Origin: an uncultured Anaerostipes sp.
Lineage (GTDB): Bacteria; Bacillota; Clostridia; Lachnospirales; Lachnospiraceae
Assembly: GCA_900756035.1 (NCBI GenBank)
Contig: CAAEIR010000182.1
Location: 1-49,709 of the forward strand
Length of the DNA: 49,709 nucleotides
Direction of reading: 5' to 3'
Each line of letters starts with the position of its first letter. Within the stretch, counting starts at the first letter, position 1. Under the pieces are notes generated by a model. The model was not told the origin of the DNA. It ran no database searches and was given only the letters and a program-made list of their open reading frames with translations. Below are positions 24,240 to 34,277 of the stretch, one piece after another. The position numbers were made by a program, and so were the translations under genes.

Positions 24240-26642
24240 TTACAGCAATACTACAGTAACACCAAGATCTCCCTCACCATATTCGCCATCCCGGTATCCT
24301 GAGATCCGATGCTGTTTTTTTAGCTGCTTAAAGTAGGTGTGAAGTCCTTTTCTAAGGGCGCCGGTACCTTTTCCGTGAACAACGGTAATCTGATTTAAGT
24401 TTGCAAGACACGCATCATCAATATATTTATCAAGCTGGGATACCGCTTCATCTACGGTCATTCCCATGACATTGATTTCCGGTTTGATGGAGGCGGATTT
24501 GCTGATGGCAGTGCGTCCCCGGTTTCTGCTCTCGTTTCTCTGGTTTTCTCGTTTCACCTGCTGGCTGGTCTTTGTAATTTCCAGATCTTTAATATTTACA
24601 AGGGAGCGCATCATGCCCATTTGAACATACAGATCGCCTTTGGCATTTGGAAGAGTCTGTACGGTTCCCGCAAGGGAAAGGCTGGTAACGTAAACCTCAT
24701 CGCCGACTTGGAAATCAGAAGCATCATGCCGTTTTTTGTTTTGTTTCTTTGTTTTATATGCCATTTGATGTTCCAGTTTGTTCATGCGGCCTCTGAGATC
24801 GCTTCGCATATGTTCCATCTTTTTATTGGCATTTTGGTGATTGGTCTGTTTTTTCAGCTGATTGTATTCTTTAATCGTAGAATCAGCAATTTCCTTTGCC
24901 TCAGAAATAATATTATGAGCTTCTTCTCTGGCATCACGCAGGAGTTTTTCACGCTTTTCTTTGATATTATCCTGACGTGCTTTTAGACTTCTTCTAAGAG
25001 ATTCGATTTCTTTTCGGTATTCCAAAATCTCTGCCTGTTCTTGTTCAATGGTTTGCTTGCTTTTTTCGAGATCTGCAAGAATCATCTCAAAGTCTTTGAC
25101 AGACTGGTCAATCTGGCCGGAGGCACCTTCGATGATATGTTCATCTAATCCAAGTTTTCTGGAAATTGCGAAAGCATTACTTTTTCCGGGAATACCAATC
25201 ATCAGACGATAAGTCGGGGAAAGAGTTTCCACATCAAACTCACAGGAGGCGTTTTCAATATCATCGGTGGACAGGGCAAACATTTTTAATTCACTGTAAT
25301 GAGTGGTTGCCATAGTCTTGATTCCTCTGTCATGGAGATCGGTCAGGATGGATATGGCAAGGGCAGCACCTTCAATCGGGTCTGTTCCGCCGCAAAGCTC
25401 ATCCAGAAGCACCAGAGAGTCTCGGTGTGCTTGCTGTACAATGGATACAATGTTTGTCATGTGGGATGAAAAAGTACTTAAATTCTGTTCAATACTTTGC
25501 TCGTCCCCAATGTCTGCAAAAACTTCCCGGAAAATTCCGAGAGAAGACCCCTGAAATGCAGGAATATGGAGTCCTGCCTGTCCCATCAGAGTTAAAAGTC
25601 CAACCGTTTTCAGAGATACGGTTTTACCACCGGTATTGGGACCGGTAACAATCAGCATAGAGAAATCTTTTCCCAGTGAAATATTAATCGGAACGACCTG
25701 TTTTTTATCAAGAAGCGGATGGCAGCCCTGCTTAATATTGATAATTCCGTCATCCCGAAAAGTTGGCTTCGAGGCATCTAAATATTTGGCGTACTTCGCC
25801 TTCGCAAAGATAAAATCCAATAAAATCAGAGTTTTCTGATTCTGAGAGAGATCTTCAATACCGTAGGAAGCCTGTTCGCTTAAGAGGGAGAGAATACGCT
25901 CAATCTCTGTCTGCTCTTTTCCTTCTAATTCTTTCAGTTCATTATTTAATGCCACGACAGCCATCGGTTCAATAAACAAGGTGTTACCGGAAGCAGAACG
26001 GTCATGAATCATTCCCTGGAAAGAATTTCGGTATTCTTGTTTTACCGGAATACAGTAGCGGCCGTTTCGCATGGTAACAATGGCATCCTGAAGTTTATCC
26101 TGATTGGATGCAGAACTTACGACAGTGGTCAGCTGTGTATGAATCTTCTGATTTGCCTGTTTCATGGCGCGTCGGATGCTTTTTAATGTAGAAGAAGCAT
26201 CATCGCTGATTTCTTCTTCTGAAATAATACAGCGGCGAATTTCACGAAGCAAATCTTCCATCGGGACCAGGCTTTCAAACAATGTATCCAGAGAATCCGC
26301 CTCCAGATCTTCTTCCGTCCGAACTCCGTAAGATATCGCATTCTTTGTAGTTTCTAACAGACGGGCAATGTCCAGAAGTTCACCGATGCCGAGAGTTCCT
26401 TTCATTTTAAGTCTTGCAAGAGAAGGTGTGAGATCGCTGACTCCAAAAAAAGATACATTTCCACGTTTGTAGATCCGTGTCAATGCATCTTGCGTCTGGT
26501 CCTGGGCATTTAAGATATCGTTCTCCTCCGTCATAGGAGTTAAAGCCGAACACATTGCCTTGCCAAGTTCTGTGGTAGCATATTCTGTCAAGATCTTTAT
26601 AATTTTATCAAATTCTAATGTTTGTAATACTTTTTGGTTCAT
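24240..26642 (-). CDS. mutS2: endonuclease MutS2
   Basis: An 800-residue protein of full MutS2 length. It lacks the MutS mismatch-binding domain and starts with the core domain (about 1-300). The ATPase domain has Walker A GPNTGGKT at residues 334-341, followed by VLLDELCGGTDP (Walker B) and TTHYSELK. A long coiled coil covers about residues 510-630, a KOW-like segment lies near 650-700, and a C-terminal Smr nuclease domain holds the VHGKGTGALRKGL motif. MutS2 acts in suppression of homologous recombination and in rescue of collided ribosomes in Bacillus. It is transcribed alone on the minus strand, divergently from ppk. Confidence 0.97.
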   Translation of the reverse strand: MNQKVLQTLEFDKIIKILTEYATTELGKAMCSALTPMTEENDILNAQDQTQDALTRIYKRGNVSFFGVSDLTPSLARLKMKGTLGIGELLDIARLLETTKNAISYGVRTEEDLEADSLDTLFESLVPMEDLLREIRRCIISEEEISDDASSTLKSIRRAMKQANQKIHTQLTTVVSSASNQDKLQDAIVTMRNGRYCIPVKQEYRNSFQGMIHDRSASGNTLFIEPMAVVALNNELKELEGKEQTEIERILSLLSEQASYGIEDLSQNQKTLILLDFIFAKAKYAKYLDASKPTFRDDGIINIKQGCHPLLDKKQVVPINISLGKDFSMLIVTGPNTGGKTVSLKTVGLLTLMGQAGLHIPAFQGSSLGIFREVFADIGDEQSIEQNLSTFSSHMTNIVSIVQQAHRDSLVLLDELCGGTDPIEGAALAISILTDLHDRGIKTMATTHYSELKMFALSTDDIENASCEFDVETLSPTYRLMIGIPGKSNAFAISRKLGLDEHIIEGASGQIDQSVKDFEMILADLEKSKQTIEQEQAEILEYRKEIESLRRSLKARQDNIKEKREKLLRDAREEAHNIISEAKEIADSTIKEYNQLKKQTNHQNANKKMEHMRSDLRGRMNKLEHQMAYKTKKQNKKRHDASDFQVGDEVYVTSLSLAGTVQTLPNAKGDLYVQMGMMRSLVNIKDLEITKTSQQVKRENQRNESRNRGRTAISKSASIKPEINVMGMTVDEAVSQLDKYIDDACLANLNQITVVHGKGTGALRKGLHTYFKQLKKQHRISGYRDGEYGEGDLGVTVVLL

Positions 26643-26711
26643 AATTTGTAATCCTTTATTTCAGTGAAGCGAATATCCGTAATCCGCTTTGCTTCTTAAT
26701 ATTCTGTATTG

Positions 26712-26740
26712 AGTGTAACACAGATCTCTAGCGGTGTAAA
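26712..26740 (-). promoter_or_regulatory. mutS2 promoter
   Basis: On the minus strand TTTACA (26740-26735) and TACACT (26717-26712) are separated by exactly 17 bases, about 70 bases upstream of the mutS2 start. This is a good match to a housekeeping sigma-A promoter. Confidence 0.6.
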
Positions 26741-26864
26741 TGCATCATATAGAATCTGAAAAGGGAAGGGATTTTACAAAAACTTAACAAGACAAGAAGC
26801 TAAATTTTACACTGGGATAGTAGAATGAAACTGAATGTTTTGAAATGGTTTTTTGGAGGGAAAA

Positions 26865-28919
26865 ATGAAAATAGAACAAAAGATATTTATGAATAGAGAG
26901 CTTTCTTGGTTAAAGTTTAATGAACGAGTACTGGAAGAGGCAGAAAATAAAGAAGTTCCATTATGTGAGAGACTGACTTTTGCATCGATTTATCAGAGTA
27001 ATCTGGATGAATTTTTTATGGTACGTGTCGGGTCTTTGATTGACCAGATGCTCATTGATCAGGATAACAAAGAAAATAAAACAAAAATGACACCCAACGA
27101 GCAGTTGGAAGCAATTATGCCTCGAGTGAAGAAGTTAAATCGAAGAAAAGACAGCGTTTATGAAGAAATCATGGAACAGGTTGAGGAATACGGAATCAAG
27201 ATTGTGAACTTCCAGAAAATATCTAAAAAGGAAAGCGAGTATCTGAGAGCCTATTTTCAGTCAGAGATTGCACCGCTGATTTCTCCGACCATTATCGGAA
27301 AACGCCAGCCGTTTCCGTTTTTAAAGAATAAAGAGATTTATGTAGTCGCAGTTCTGGAAACTAAGAGTGGAAAAGAAAAATTAGGAATTATTCCATGTGG
27401 AAATCAGGTATTTCAGAGACTAATAAAATTGTCCGGCAATGGAGATTACATGCTTTCCGAGGAAATGATTCTTCACTACGTACCAAGAGTATTTAAAGGA
27501 TATCAGGTGAAGGCAAAAACTTTAATTCGTATTACAAGGAATGCAGATATTGATGCAGATGCTTTATATGATGAAGACCTTGATTATCGTGACTTCATGG
27601 TTCAGGTGATTAAAAAAAGGAAGAAGCTGGCACCTGTCCGTTTGGAATTGTCCAAAGAGATGGACGGAGAAATTATTGATCTATTGTGTGAATATCTGGA
27701 TTTGGAACCAAGATACGCTTTTTATAGTCAGGCACCATTGGATTTATCTTTTATTTTTGAAATTCAGGATATTCTTCGAAGAGAAACTCATTTGTTTTTT
27801 GAAAAACGAGTTCCACAGAGATCACCACAGTTTCGAGATGATGAACCGATTATGGATCAGATTGTGAAGAAAGATAAACTTCTGTCCTATCCTTATGAAA
27901 GTATGAAACCGTTTTTGATATTGCTTCAGCAAGCCGCAAATGATAAAGATGTTATTTCTATTAAAATGACGTTATATCGGGTTGCAAAACAGAGTAAAAT
28001 TGTAGAATCTTTAATCGAGGCAGCGGAAAACGGGAAAGATGTCACAATCTTGGTAGAATTAAAAGCACGCTTTGACGAGGAAAATAATATCGAGTGGTCC
28101 AGAAGACTGGAGGATGCAGGATGTCGTGTGATTTATGGTCTGGATGGATATAAGGTACATTCCAAGTTATGTCTGATTACAAGAAAAGTAGAGGGACATG
28201 TAAGCTATATTACACAGATTGGAACTGGAAATTACAATGAGAAAACCAGTCGTTTGTATACGGATTTGTCATTAATGACTGCCAATGTAGATATTGCAAT
28301 GGAAGCAGGAGAAGTATTTCAGGCATTATCTATGGGAGAAACGGTTGAATCTTCAGAACATCTTTTGGTGGCGCCAAACTGTCTCCAAAATAGAGTTTTA
28401 CATATGATTGATCAGGAGATTGCACATGCAAAGGCCGGGGAGAATGGTTATATTGGTTTGAAGATGAATTCTCTCACAGATAAAAGAATCATGGATAAGC
28501 TGGTAGAAGCATCTTGCGCAGGTGTAAAGATCGATATGATTATTCGCGGAATCTGTTGTCTGATTCCGGGAGTCAAAGGAAAGACGGAAAATATTCATGT
28601 GCGAAGCATCGTAGGAAGATTTCTGGAACACTCTCGTATTTACATTTTCGGAGACAGAGGAAGAGAAAAAGTGTATATTGCATCCGCAGATTTTATGACT
28701 CGAAATACATTGAGAAGAGTTGAAGTAGCGGCTCCTGTGTACGATCCGGAAATCAAGATGCAGTTGATTGAAATGTTTATTACAATGCTTAGTGACAATC
28801 AGAAAGCCAGAGAGGAAGACAGCAAAGGAAATTATAAGATTTCTAAAAATCAGGAGACTGAGCTTAATTCACAGGAATTTTTTTATGAGCAGGCATATCA
28901 GGACGTTCAAAGTGAATAA
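26865..28919 (+). CDS. ppk1: polyphosphate kinase 1
   Basis: About 684 residues, typical for PPK1, which reversibly polymerises ATP gamma-phosphate into polyphosphate. Domain order is visible: N-domain starting FMNRELSWLKFNERVLEEA, a head domain, then two phospholipase-D-like catalytic domains. The autophosphorylated histidine is in YKVHSKLCLI. The second His block is FLEHSRIYIF, and RRVEVAAPV lies near the C-terminus. ATG 26865 is used with GGAGGG just upstream; the in-frame TTG 26853 precedes that RBS and is unlikely. It is followed by its own terminator. Confidence 0.96.
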   Translation: MKIEQKIFMNRELSWLKFNERVLEEAENKEVPLCERLTFASIYQSNLDEFFMVRVGSLIDQMLIDQDNKENKTKMTPNEQLEAIMPRVKKLNRRKDSVYEEIMEQVEEYGIKIVNFQKISKKESEYLRAYFQSEIAPLISPTIIGKRQPFPFLKNKEIYVVAVLETKSGKEKLGIIPCGNQVFQRLIKLSGNGDYMLSEEMILHYVPRVFKGYQVKAKTLIRITRNADIDADALYDEDLDYRDFMVQVIKKRKKLAPVRLELSKEMDGEIIDLLCEYLDLEPRYAFYSQAPLDLSFIFEIQDILRRETHLFFEKRVPQRSPQFRDDEPIMDQIVKKDKLLSYPYESMKPFLILLQQAANDKDVISIKMTLYRVAKQSKIVESLIEAAENGKDVTILVELKARFDEENNIEWSRRLEDAGCRVIYGLDGYKVHSKLCLITRKVEGHVSYITQIGTGNYNEKTSRLYTDLSLMTANVDIAMEAGEVFQALSMGETVESSEHLLVAPNCLQNRVLHMIDQEIAHAKAGENGYIGLKMNSLTDKRIMDKLVEASCAGVKIDMIIRGICCLIPGVKGKTENIHVRSIVGRFLEHSRIYIFGDRGREKVYIASADFMTRNTLRRVEVAAPVYDPEIKMQLIEMFITMLSDNQKAREEDSKGNYKISKNQETELNSQEFFYEQAYQDVQSE

Positions 28920-28937
28920 GAGATAAGATTAGGATAT

Positions 28938-29006
28938 AAAAAGACGGTACAAAAGGGCGCAGCTTATCCATTGGATGAGAAACATCCTGATGTGACCGTC
29001 TTTTTG
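28938..29006 (+). terminator. terminator after ppk1
   Basis: AAAAAGACGGT (28938-28948) pairs with ACCGTCTTTTT (28995-29005). Inside the loop GGATG and CATCC form a secondary hairpin. The remaining gap to 29146 holds no other gene I can support. Confidence 0.75.
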
Positions 29007-29146
29007 TATTGTGAAATATTAAAAGGCAGTGGCAGTCATAAAAACTTCGGTGTATTTGCCTATGGATTTTATAAATGAACTGTGGCATAATAAAGTGTGA
29101 AAAAATTTGCGAGGATTTTAAATTTAGAACTAGAAAGGTTTCAAAT

Positions 29147-30088
29147 ATGAGATATATTAACGATTTGCGTGAGGGAGATCAGATTACAGAGATTTATTTG
29201 TGTAAGACAAAATCACCGGGAACTTCAAAATTTGGAAAATCTTATTACTCACTGACACTTCAGGACAAGACAGGGGTGATTGACGGAAAGGTATGGGAGC
29301 TTACCAATGCTATCGGGCATTTTGAGGCAATGGATTACATACAGGTCCGCGGACAGGTTACCAGTTATCAAGGGTCCAATCAGTTGAATATTCAGCAGAT
29401 TCGAAAAGCTTCAGAGGGAGAATATCAGATGACAGATTATATGCCGAGTACGAAGAAAGATATTGACGGCATGTACCGGGAACTTGTGGAGATGATTCGA
29501 AAGACAAAGGAGCCGCATCTTAAGAAGCTGGCAGAGAAAATCTTTATTGAAGATAAGGAGTTTGCCAGAGAGTTTAGAGTACATTCTGCGGCAAAGAGCG
29601 TTCATCACGGGTATATCGGAGGTTTATTAGAACATAGTCTTTCTGTAGCCAAGGTCTGTGAAAGTTATGCAGCTTTGTATCCGCAGATCAATCGGGATCT
29701 AATTGTTATGTGTGCACTCTGGCACGATATGGGAAAAGTGGAAGAGTTGTCAGGATTTCCGGAAAATGATTATACAGATGAAGGACAGCTGGTAGGGCAT
29801 ATTGTAATGGGAGCGATTAAGTTAGACCGTTTCATTCGTGAGATTCCGGGATTCCCACCAAAGCTTGCCAATGAGGTAAAGCACTGTATGCTTGCCCATC
29901 ATGGAGAGCTGGAATTTGGGTCGCCAAAGAAACCGGCACTGTTAGAGGCAATCGCATTAAGTCAGGCGGATAATCTGGATGCACGTATGGAGACATTTGC
30001 GGAAATTATCGAAAAACAAAAAGAGGATCAGGAGTGGTCTGGATTCCAGCGGCTTCTGGATACAAGAATCCGAAAAACATCAATTTAG
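29147..30088 (+). CDS. OB-fold/HD-domain 3'-5' exoribonuclease (YhaM-like)
   Basis: About 313 residues, the same length as Bacillus YhaM. The N-terminal OB-fold nucleic-acid-binding domain (about 12-90) has TLQDKTGVIDGKVWELT. The C-terminal HD domain has metal residues in VHHGYIGGLLEHSLSV and ALWHDMGK. YhaM trims single-stranded RNA and DNA from the 3' end. ATG 29147 is chosen because it gives the family start MRYINDLREGDQ; upstream in-frame codons lie in the intergenic region. rlmD begins 8 bases later, so the two are likely one transcript. Confidence 0.92.
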   Translation: MRYINDLREGDQITEIYLCKTKSPGTSKFGKSYYSLTLQDKTGVIDGKVWELTNAIGHFEAMDYIQVRGQVTSYQGSNQLNIQQIRKASEGEYQMTDYMPSTKKDIDGMYRELVEMIRKTKEPHLKKLAEKIFIEDKEFAREFRVHSAAKSVHHGYIGGLLEHSLSVAKVCESYAALYPQINRDLIVMCALWHDMGKVEELSGFPENDYTDEGQLVGHIVMGAIKLDRFIREIPGFPPKLANEVKHCMLAHHGELEFGSPKKPALLEAIALSQADNLDARMETFAEIIEKQKEDQEWSGFQRLLDTRIRKTSI

Positions 30089-30096
30089 AGGTAGAT

Positions 30097-31527
30097 ATGG
30101 AATTTAAAAAGAATCAGATGGTGGAACTGTATATTGATGATATTGGAAATGAGGGAGAGGGCATCGGCCATATAGATGGTTATGCCCTCTTTTTAAAAGA
30201 TGCAGTGATCGGAGATAAAGTTCGTGCCAAAATTATAAAGACGAAGAAAAACTATGGTTTTGCGAGAGTGGAGGAATTGCTGGAGTCATCTGCAGACCGG
30301 GTAGAACCGAAGTGTCCCAAAGCACGTCAGTGTGGTGGATGTACGTTGCAGCACCTGTCTTATGAAAAACAGCTGGAGTACAAATTTCATAAGGTAAAGA
30401 ATTGTCTGGAAAGGATCGGCGGGCTGTCAGGAATTGAGGAAAAAATGGAGCCGGTCTACGGTATGGAAGAGCCGTTTTATTACCGGAATAAGGCACAGTT
30501 TCCGGTAGGGTATGATAAAGAAGGGAATCTGATTACCGGATTTTATGCGGGCAGAACCCACCATATCGTTGATGGTACAAGCTGTGTCATACAACATCCG
30601 GTCAATGAGAAGATTTTATTAAAAGTACTGGATTATATGAAAAAAAATAACATCACAGCCTATGATGAAAAAACACATACAGGGCTGGTGCGTCATATCG
30701 TCACCAGAGTGGGGTTTGTTACAGGAGAAATTATGGTCTGTCTGGTTTTAAACGGACAGAAAAAGAATTTGAAAAATCTTGCATATCTTGTAGATTCATT
30801 AAGAGAGATTGATGGAATGACAAGTATCTGTGTCAATCAAAACAGAGAAAAGACAAATCGAATCCTGGGCAGCAAGATTGAAACTGTGTATGGAGAGCCA
30901 TATATTTATGATTTTATTGACCATGTAAAATATCAGATCGGACCGTTATCTTTCTTTCAGGTAAATCCGAAACAAACAAAAGTACTTTATGAAAAGGCTT
31001 TAGAATATGCAGGGCTGACAGGAAATGAGACCGTATGGGATCTGTATTGCGGAATCGGAACGATTTCCCTGTTCCTGGCACAGAAGGCAAAGAAGGTCTA
31101 CGGTGTGGAGATTGTAAAAGAAGCAATCGATGATGCAAAATTGAATGCAAAAATCAATGGATTTGAAAATGCCGAGTTCTTTGTGGGAAAAGCAGAAGAT
31201 GTACTTCCGAGGGAGTATGAGAAAAACGGAGTCTATGCGGATGTTATCGTTGTAGATCCGCCAAGAAAAGGGTGCGACGGGAAACTGTTGGATACGATGG
31301 TCAGAATGAATCCAAAACGGATCGTATATGTCAGCTGTGATCCGGCAACACTGGCGAGAGATGTAAAAATATTAGGGGAAAACGGATATCAGATAGAAAA
31401 AGTCAGCGTAGTCGATCAGTTCAGCCATAGTTCACATGTGGAAAGCGTTTGCTTGTTGGAGCGAAAAATCAAAATGGTGAGGAGCTGTTCGATAATGGAT
31501 ATCAGGTGCTTCGTGGGAAAAAATTAA
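30097..31527 (+). CDS. rlmD: 23S rRNA (uracil-5-)-methyltransferase RlmD
   Basis: About 476 residues. An N-terminal TRAM domain (about 5-60) is followed by an iron-sulfur cysteine cluster (CPKARQCGGC), then a Rossmann methyltransferase domain with DLYCGIGTISLF, VVDPPRKG and the nucleophile/base motif VSCDPATLARD. It methylates a uracil in 23S rRNA with SAM. The normal end of the family (SHVESVCLLERK) is reached at about 31470. The last 17 or so codons, KMVRSCSIMD onward, do not look like family sequence and overlap another reading frame, suggesting that the 3' end was replaced at a recombination joint. The symbol could also be written rumA. Confidence 0.93.
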   Translation: MEFKKNQMVELYIDDIGNEGEGIGHIDGYALFLKDAVIGDKVRAKIIKTKKNYGFARVEELLESSADRVEPKCPKARQCGGCTLQHLSYEKQLEYKFHKVKNCLERIGGLSGIEEKMEPVYGMEEPFYYRNKAQFPVGYDKEGNLITGFYAGRTHHIVDGTSCVIQHPVNEKILLKVLDYMKKNNITAYDEKTHTGLVRHIVTRVGFVTGEIMVCLVLNGQKKNLKNLAYLVDSLREIDGMTSICVNQNREKTNRILGSKIETVYGEPYIYDFIDHVKYQIGPLSFFQVNPKQTKVLYEKALEYAGLTGNETVWDLYCGIGTISLFLAQKAKKVYGVEIVKEAIDDAKLNAKINGFENAEFFVGKAEDVLPREYEKNGVYADVIVVDPPRKGCDGKLLDTMVRMNPKRIVYVSCDPATLARDVKILGENGYQIEKVSVVDQFSHSSHVESVCLLERKIKMVRSCSIMDIRCFVGKN

Positions 31528-31904
31528 AAGCTTTTTTGGAATCTGCAAAGAACTTTGGTAAGGACATGTATGTCCCTACCAAAACTACAGTACTTGGTGT
31601 ATTTGATTTTCGGGTATTTTTAAATATGGCGATGCTTTTATCTGAAAGTGAAAAGGTACAGGATACTTTTTATAGTGAAATATTATATACTATTGCAGCT
31701 TATGAGAGCGGTCTGGCTGATGCTATCAAGCGAGAATATGAACAAAAGGGGCATATTTTATTACAACAAGAAATGGAGAACTTGTTTAGATGTTTTGAAA
31801 AAATGGCAAGTTGTGATATGGTGCTAAGAGAAGCATTTTATTATCAACTATCAGAGGATATACAACCTCTTGATAGAGATGAATATCAAAAATCTCTTGT
31901 ATAA
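31449..31904 (+). pseudogene. 5'-truncated gene fused to the end of rlmD
   Basis: An open frame of about 150 codons without a credible start: the first codon, TTG 31449, lies inside rlmD and has no RBS, and the homologous-looking part begins mid-domain (NQNGEELFDNGYQVL). The body (KTTVLGVFDFRVFLNMAMLLSESEK) resembles accessory domains of phage or mobile-element proteins, but I cannot name a family with certainty. Composition is more AT-rich than rlmD. The downstream ATG at 31566 has poor RBS spacing. The best reading is a decapitated gene left by integration and deletion at the rlmD 3' end. Confidence 0.6.
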
Positions 31905-31960
31905 TGAAATCATAAGGGATTTTTATGATGATATTATTTGAATAGCTAGGAGGAATTAGA

Positions 31961-32722
31961 ATGAGTGTATATCAGATTGTATTTAGCCCTACCGGCGGAA
32001 CGAAGAAAGCAGCAGATGTTTTTACAAAAGCATTTGGAGCATCCTACCAGGCAGTAGATCTATCTGACAGAGAAAATGACTTTTCGGCGGTACATTTTAC
32101 GAGAGATGATCTGTGCATTGTTGCAGTGCCATCTTTTGGGGGACGAGTGCCACAGACAGCAGCTGAGAGAATTAGCAGGATGCAGGGAGGAGGCGCCAGA
32201 GCAATACTAATTGTGACCTATGGGAATCGTGCTTATGAGGATACATTTGTCGAACTGCAAGATATATTAACCGAGAGTGGATTTCGATGTGCGGCGGCTT
32301 CTGCGGTAGTTACAGAACATTCCATTATGCACCAGTTTGCAGCGGGGCGGCCGGATCAACAAGATATCGAAGAATTGACAGGATTTGCTAATGAGATTGT
32401 AAAAAGGATTGAAAAAGAAGAGGAATCAATAGAACTAAGACTTCCTGGAAATCGGCCGTATCGCGAATATGGAACTATTCCTATGGTTCCCAAAGCAGGG
32501 AGACATTGCAATGAATGTGGTCTTTGCGCACAAAAATGTCCGGTAGGAGCGATTCCGGAGGATCATCCGAAAGAGACAGACCAGAATCAGTGCATCTCCT
32601 GTATGCGATGTATTGAGATTTGTCCGCAAAAGGCAAGAAAAATAAATCCATTACTGCTGGCAGGAGCATCCCAAAAGTTAAAAAAGGCATGCTCTTCAAG
32701 AAAAGAAAATGAATTGTTTTAA
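31961..32722 (+). CDS. EFR1-type flavodoxin-ferredoxin protein
   Basis: A 253-residue two-domain electron carrier. The N-terminal flavodoxin-like domain starts IVFSPTGGTKKAADV and has VAVPSFGGRVP and VTYGNRAYED. The C-terminal ferredoxin domain (about 183-225) has two 4Fe-4S motifs, CNECGLCAQKCP and CISCMRCIEICP. Proteins of this layout are widespread in anaerobic Firmicutes and are thought to shuttle electrons between ferredoxin-type and flavin-type partners; the partner is unknown. TAGGAGG precedes ATG 31961. It stands alone between the truncated gene and a convergent two-component pair. Confidence 0.92.
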   Translation: MSVYQIVFSPTGGTKKAADVFTKAFGASYQAVDLSDRENDFSAVHFTRDDLCIVAVPSFGGRVPQTAAERISRMQGGGARAILIVTYGNRAYEDTFVELQDILTESGFRCAAASAVVTEHSIMHQFAAGRPDQQDIEELTGFANEIVKRIEKEEESIELRLPGNRPYREYGTIPMVPKAGRHCNECGLCAQKCPVGAIPEDHPKETDQNQCISCMRCIEICPQKARKINPLLLAGASQKLKKACSSRKENELF

Positions 32723-32780
32723 AAAGCTATGATTTGTTAGAATAAGAATCCGAACTGGATTCCTCCGTTTGATTAATTCC

Positions 32781-34277
32781 TCAGAATGATAAGTTTTGTT
32801 TGTAAATTATCAGGCTTTGGTGAAACATTCCTTTGTTTGTATAGGAATTCAGAGTAATTTCCGGATATTTTTTTAACAGATTATCTACAATTAACAGACC
32901 GTTTCCACGTCCCAGTCCTTTATCTGAAAGGCCTGGGATTACTTTTTTCTCCGAGCGGATGGAATTGCAGACTCGGATTTCATAACATTCGTTTGATTCT
33001 GTCAGCCGGAGTTCGACCTTTTTTTCTTCGGTGTTTCTTGCTTCCTCACTGGCGTTATCGAGAAAAATACCGAGAATTCGGACAAAATCCAGAAATTCAA
33101 TGGTGTGAACAAACAGTTCTTTTTGAAAGCCTTGTATGATAGAAAATTGCAGATTCAGATCATCATATAAACCGGAAGTTAGTTTATAGTATAGAAACGC
33201 TTTCAGCTGTTCGTCTTCGATTCTCTGCAAATCAGTATATAAGTCATTCTTCTTGATCTCTTTTTGAAAATAAGGGTTTACGGTCTTTTGAAAGTATTCC
33301 TTTAACTCTTCTTCCCGGCTGTTCTCAATAAAGTGGCTAAGGGTAAACAAAATATTCTTCATATCGTGTTTCAGATGGCGAATTTCTGAAAGATTTTCTT
33401 CCAGATTATGATTGTAGAGCAAAAGATCTTCCTCGTATCTCCTTTGGGCATCAAGGGTCAGCCGATATTGGGAAAATTTCAGTAACACAGTCAAAATTAA
33501 AAATTGGACAACAATCACACCTACAGATAAGGAATTGGTAATGGACATGTAGAGATCAAACACCATCCTTGAGTAGGATTCCGCCATGGATTCAGACGGA
33601 AAATGATCCATGGGAAATTGATATAAGATGTCAAACAATTTATATTGCAGAAAAAATATCAGTATGAATAATATAATCGATGTCAAAATAAAATATCGTG
33701 CGATGGGAGGATAGGAAAGCTCCAGTTGCGAAACCTTTTGAAAGAAATTGCCGAAAAGGCGGTTTAATGCCCAGACCAGAGCTGTATCCAGAATTAAAAC
33801 CAATGTTGACAGACCAAGGAAAATTAAGATTTTAATCAGGGAAGATCCTGTGATGCCCCTTGTGATATCATAATATACCGGCATACAAAATTGATAAATC
33901 AAAGTCAGAAAAATTCGATTCAAAACATAGGAGAGAAAAGCCATCCAGGTGAATAAGACCTTTCCTTTTTGCAGTTCCTTTCTCCAAAAACTAATTCCGA
34001 AAAAAAGAAGAAAAATCAGAAAGTTTGTAATATCAATTTCAGAAAACGGCATTGTGATAGTCGCAAAAATTCCACAGAATAAAAGACCGTAGTCAAAAAA
34101 ACAAAAATCCAAAAAGTTTAGGATTCGAATGGAAATGACGCTGGTCAGATCGACAATAATATTTTGCATAAAGGTGGTTCCGGTCATTTTTAAAAACGGA
34201 TGATACAGGCTGATTCCAATGAGAAGGAACAGCAGAATAAAATGGTACCAGCGCTGAGTATTATTTTTTGTCTCCAT
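32781..34277 (-). CDS. GHKL (AgrC-like) sensor histidine kinase
   Basis: About 498 residues. Six to eight hydrophobic segments span residues about 15-275, followed by a cytoplasmic kinase. The phosphorylated histidine is His304 in HLKHDMKN. The N-box is LDNASEEARN and the glycine box GLGRGNGL, typical of the AgrC/GHKL group that senses peptides or membrane cues. ATG at 34277 is chosen because AAGGAG precedes it on the minus strand. It overlaps the end of the response-regulator gene by 17 bases, so the pair is co-translated. No autoinducer-peptide or AgrB gene was found nearby. Confidence 0.92.
   Translation of the reverse strand: METKNNTQRWYHFILLFLLIGISLYHPFLKMTGTTFMQNIIVDLTSVISIRILNFLDFCFFDYGLLFCGIFATITMPFSEIDITNFLIFLLFFGISFWRKELQKGKVLFTWMAFLSYVLNRIFLTLIYQFCMPVYYDITRGITGSSLIKILIFLGLSTLVLILDTALVWALNRLFGNFFQKVSQLELSYPPIARYFILTSIILFILIFFLQYKLFDILYQFPMDHFPSESMAESYSRMVFDLYMSITNSLSVGVIVVQFLILTVLLKFSQYRLTLDAQRRYEEDLLLYNHNLEENLSEIRHLKHDMKNILFTLSHFIENSREEELKEYFQKTVNPYFQKEIKKNDLYTDLQRIEDEQLKAFLYYKLTSGLYDDLNLQFSIIQGFQKELFVHTIEFLDFVRILGIFLDNASEEARNTEEKKVELRLTESNECYEIRVCNSIRSEKKVIPGLSDKGLGRGNGLLIVDNLLKKYPEITLNSYTNKGMFHQSLIIYKQNLSF

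Noticed and set aside
24621..24986. Plus-strand 121-codon open frame inside mutS2
   Set aside because: It is antisense to the coiled-coil part of MutS2, has no RBS, and its composition is explained by the complementary codons.
31566..31904. Intact small gene starting at ATG 31566 in the truncated frame after rlmD
   Set aside because: The only purine-rich RBS-like sequence abuts the ATG, and this start would cut through the middle of the conserved-looking block.
32746..32762. Terminator between the convergent EFR1-type gene and the GHKL kinase gene
   Set aside because: The GAATCC/GGATTC stem is only 6 bp and has no U tract on either strand.
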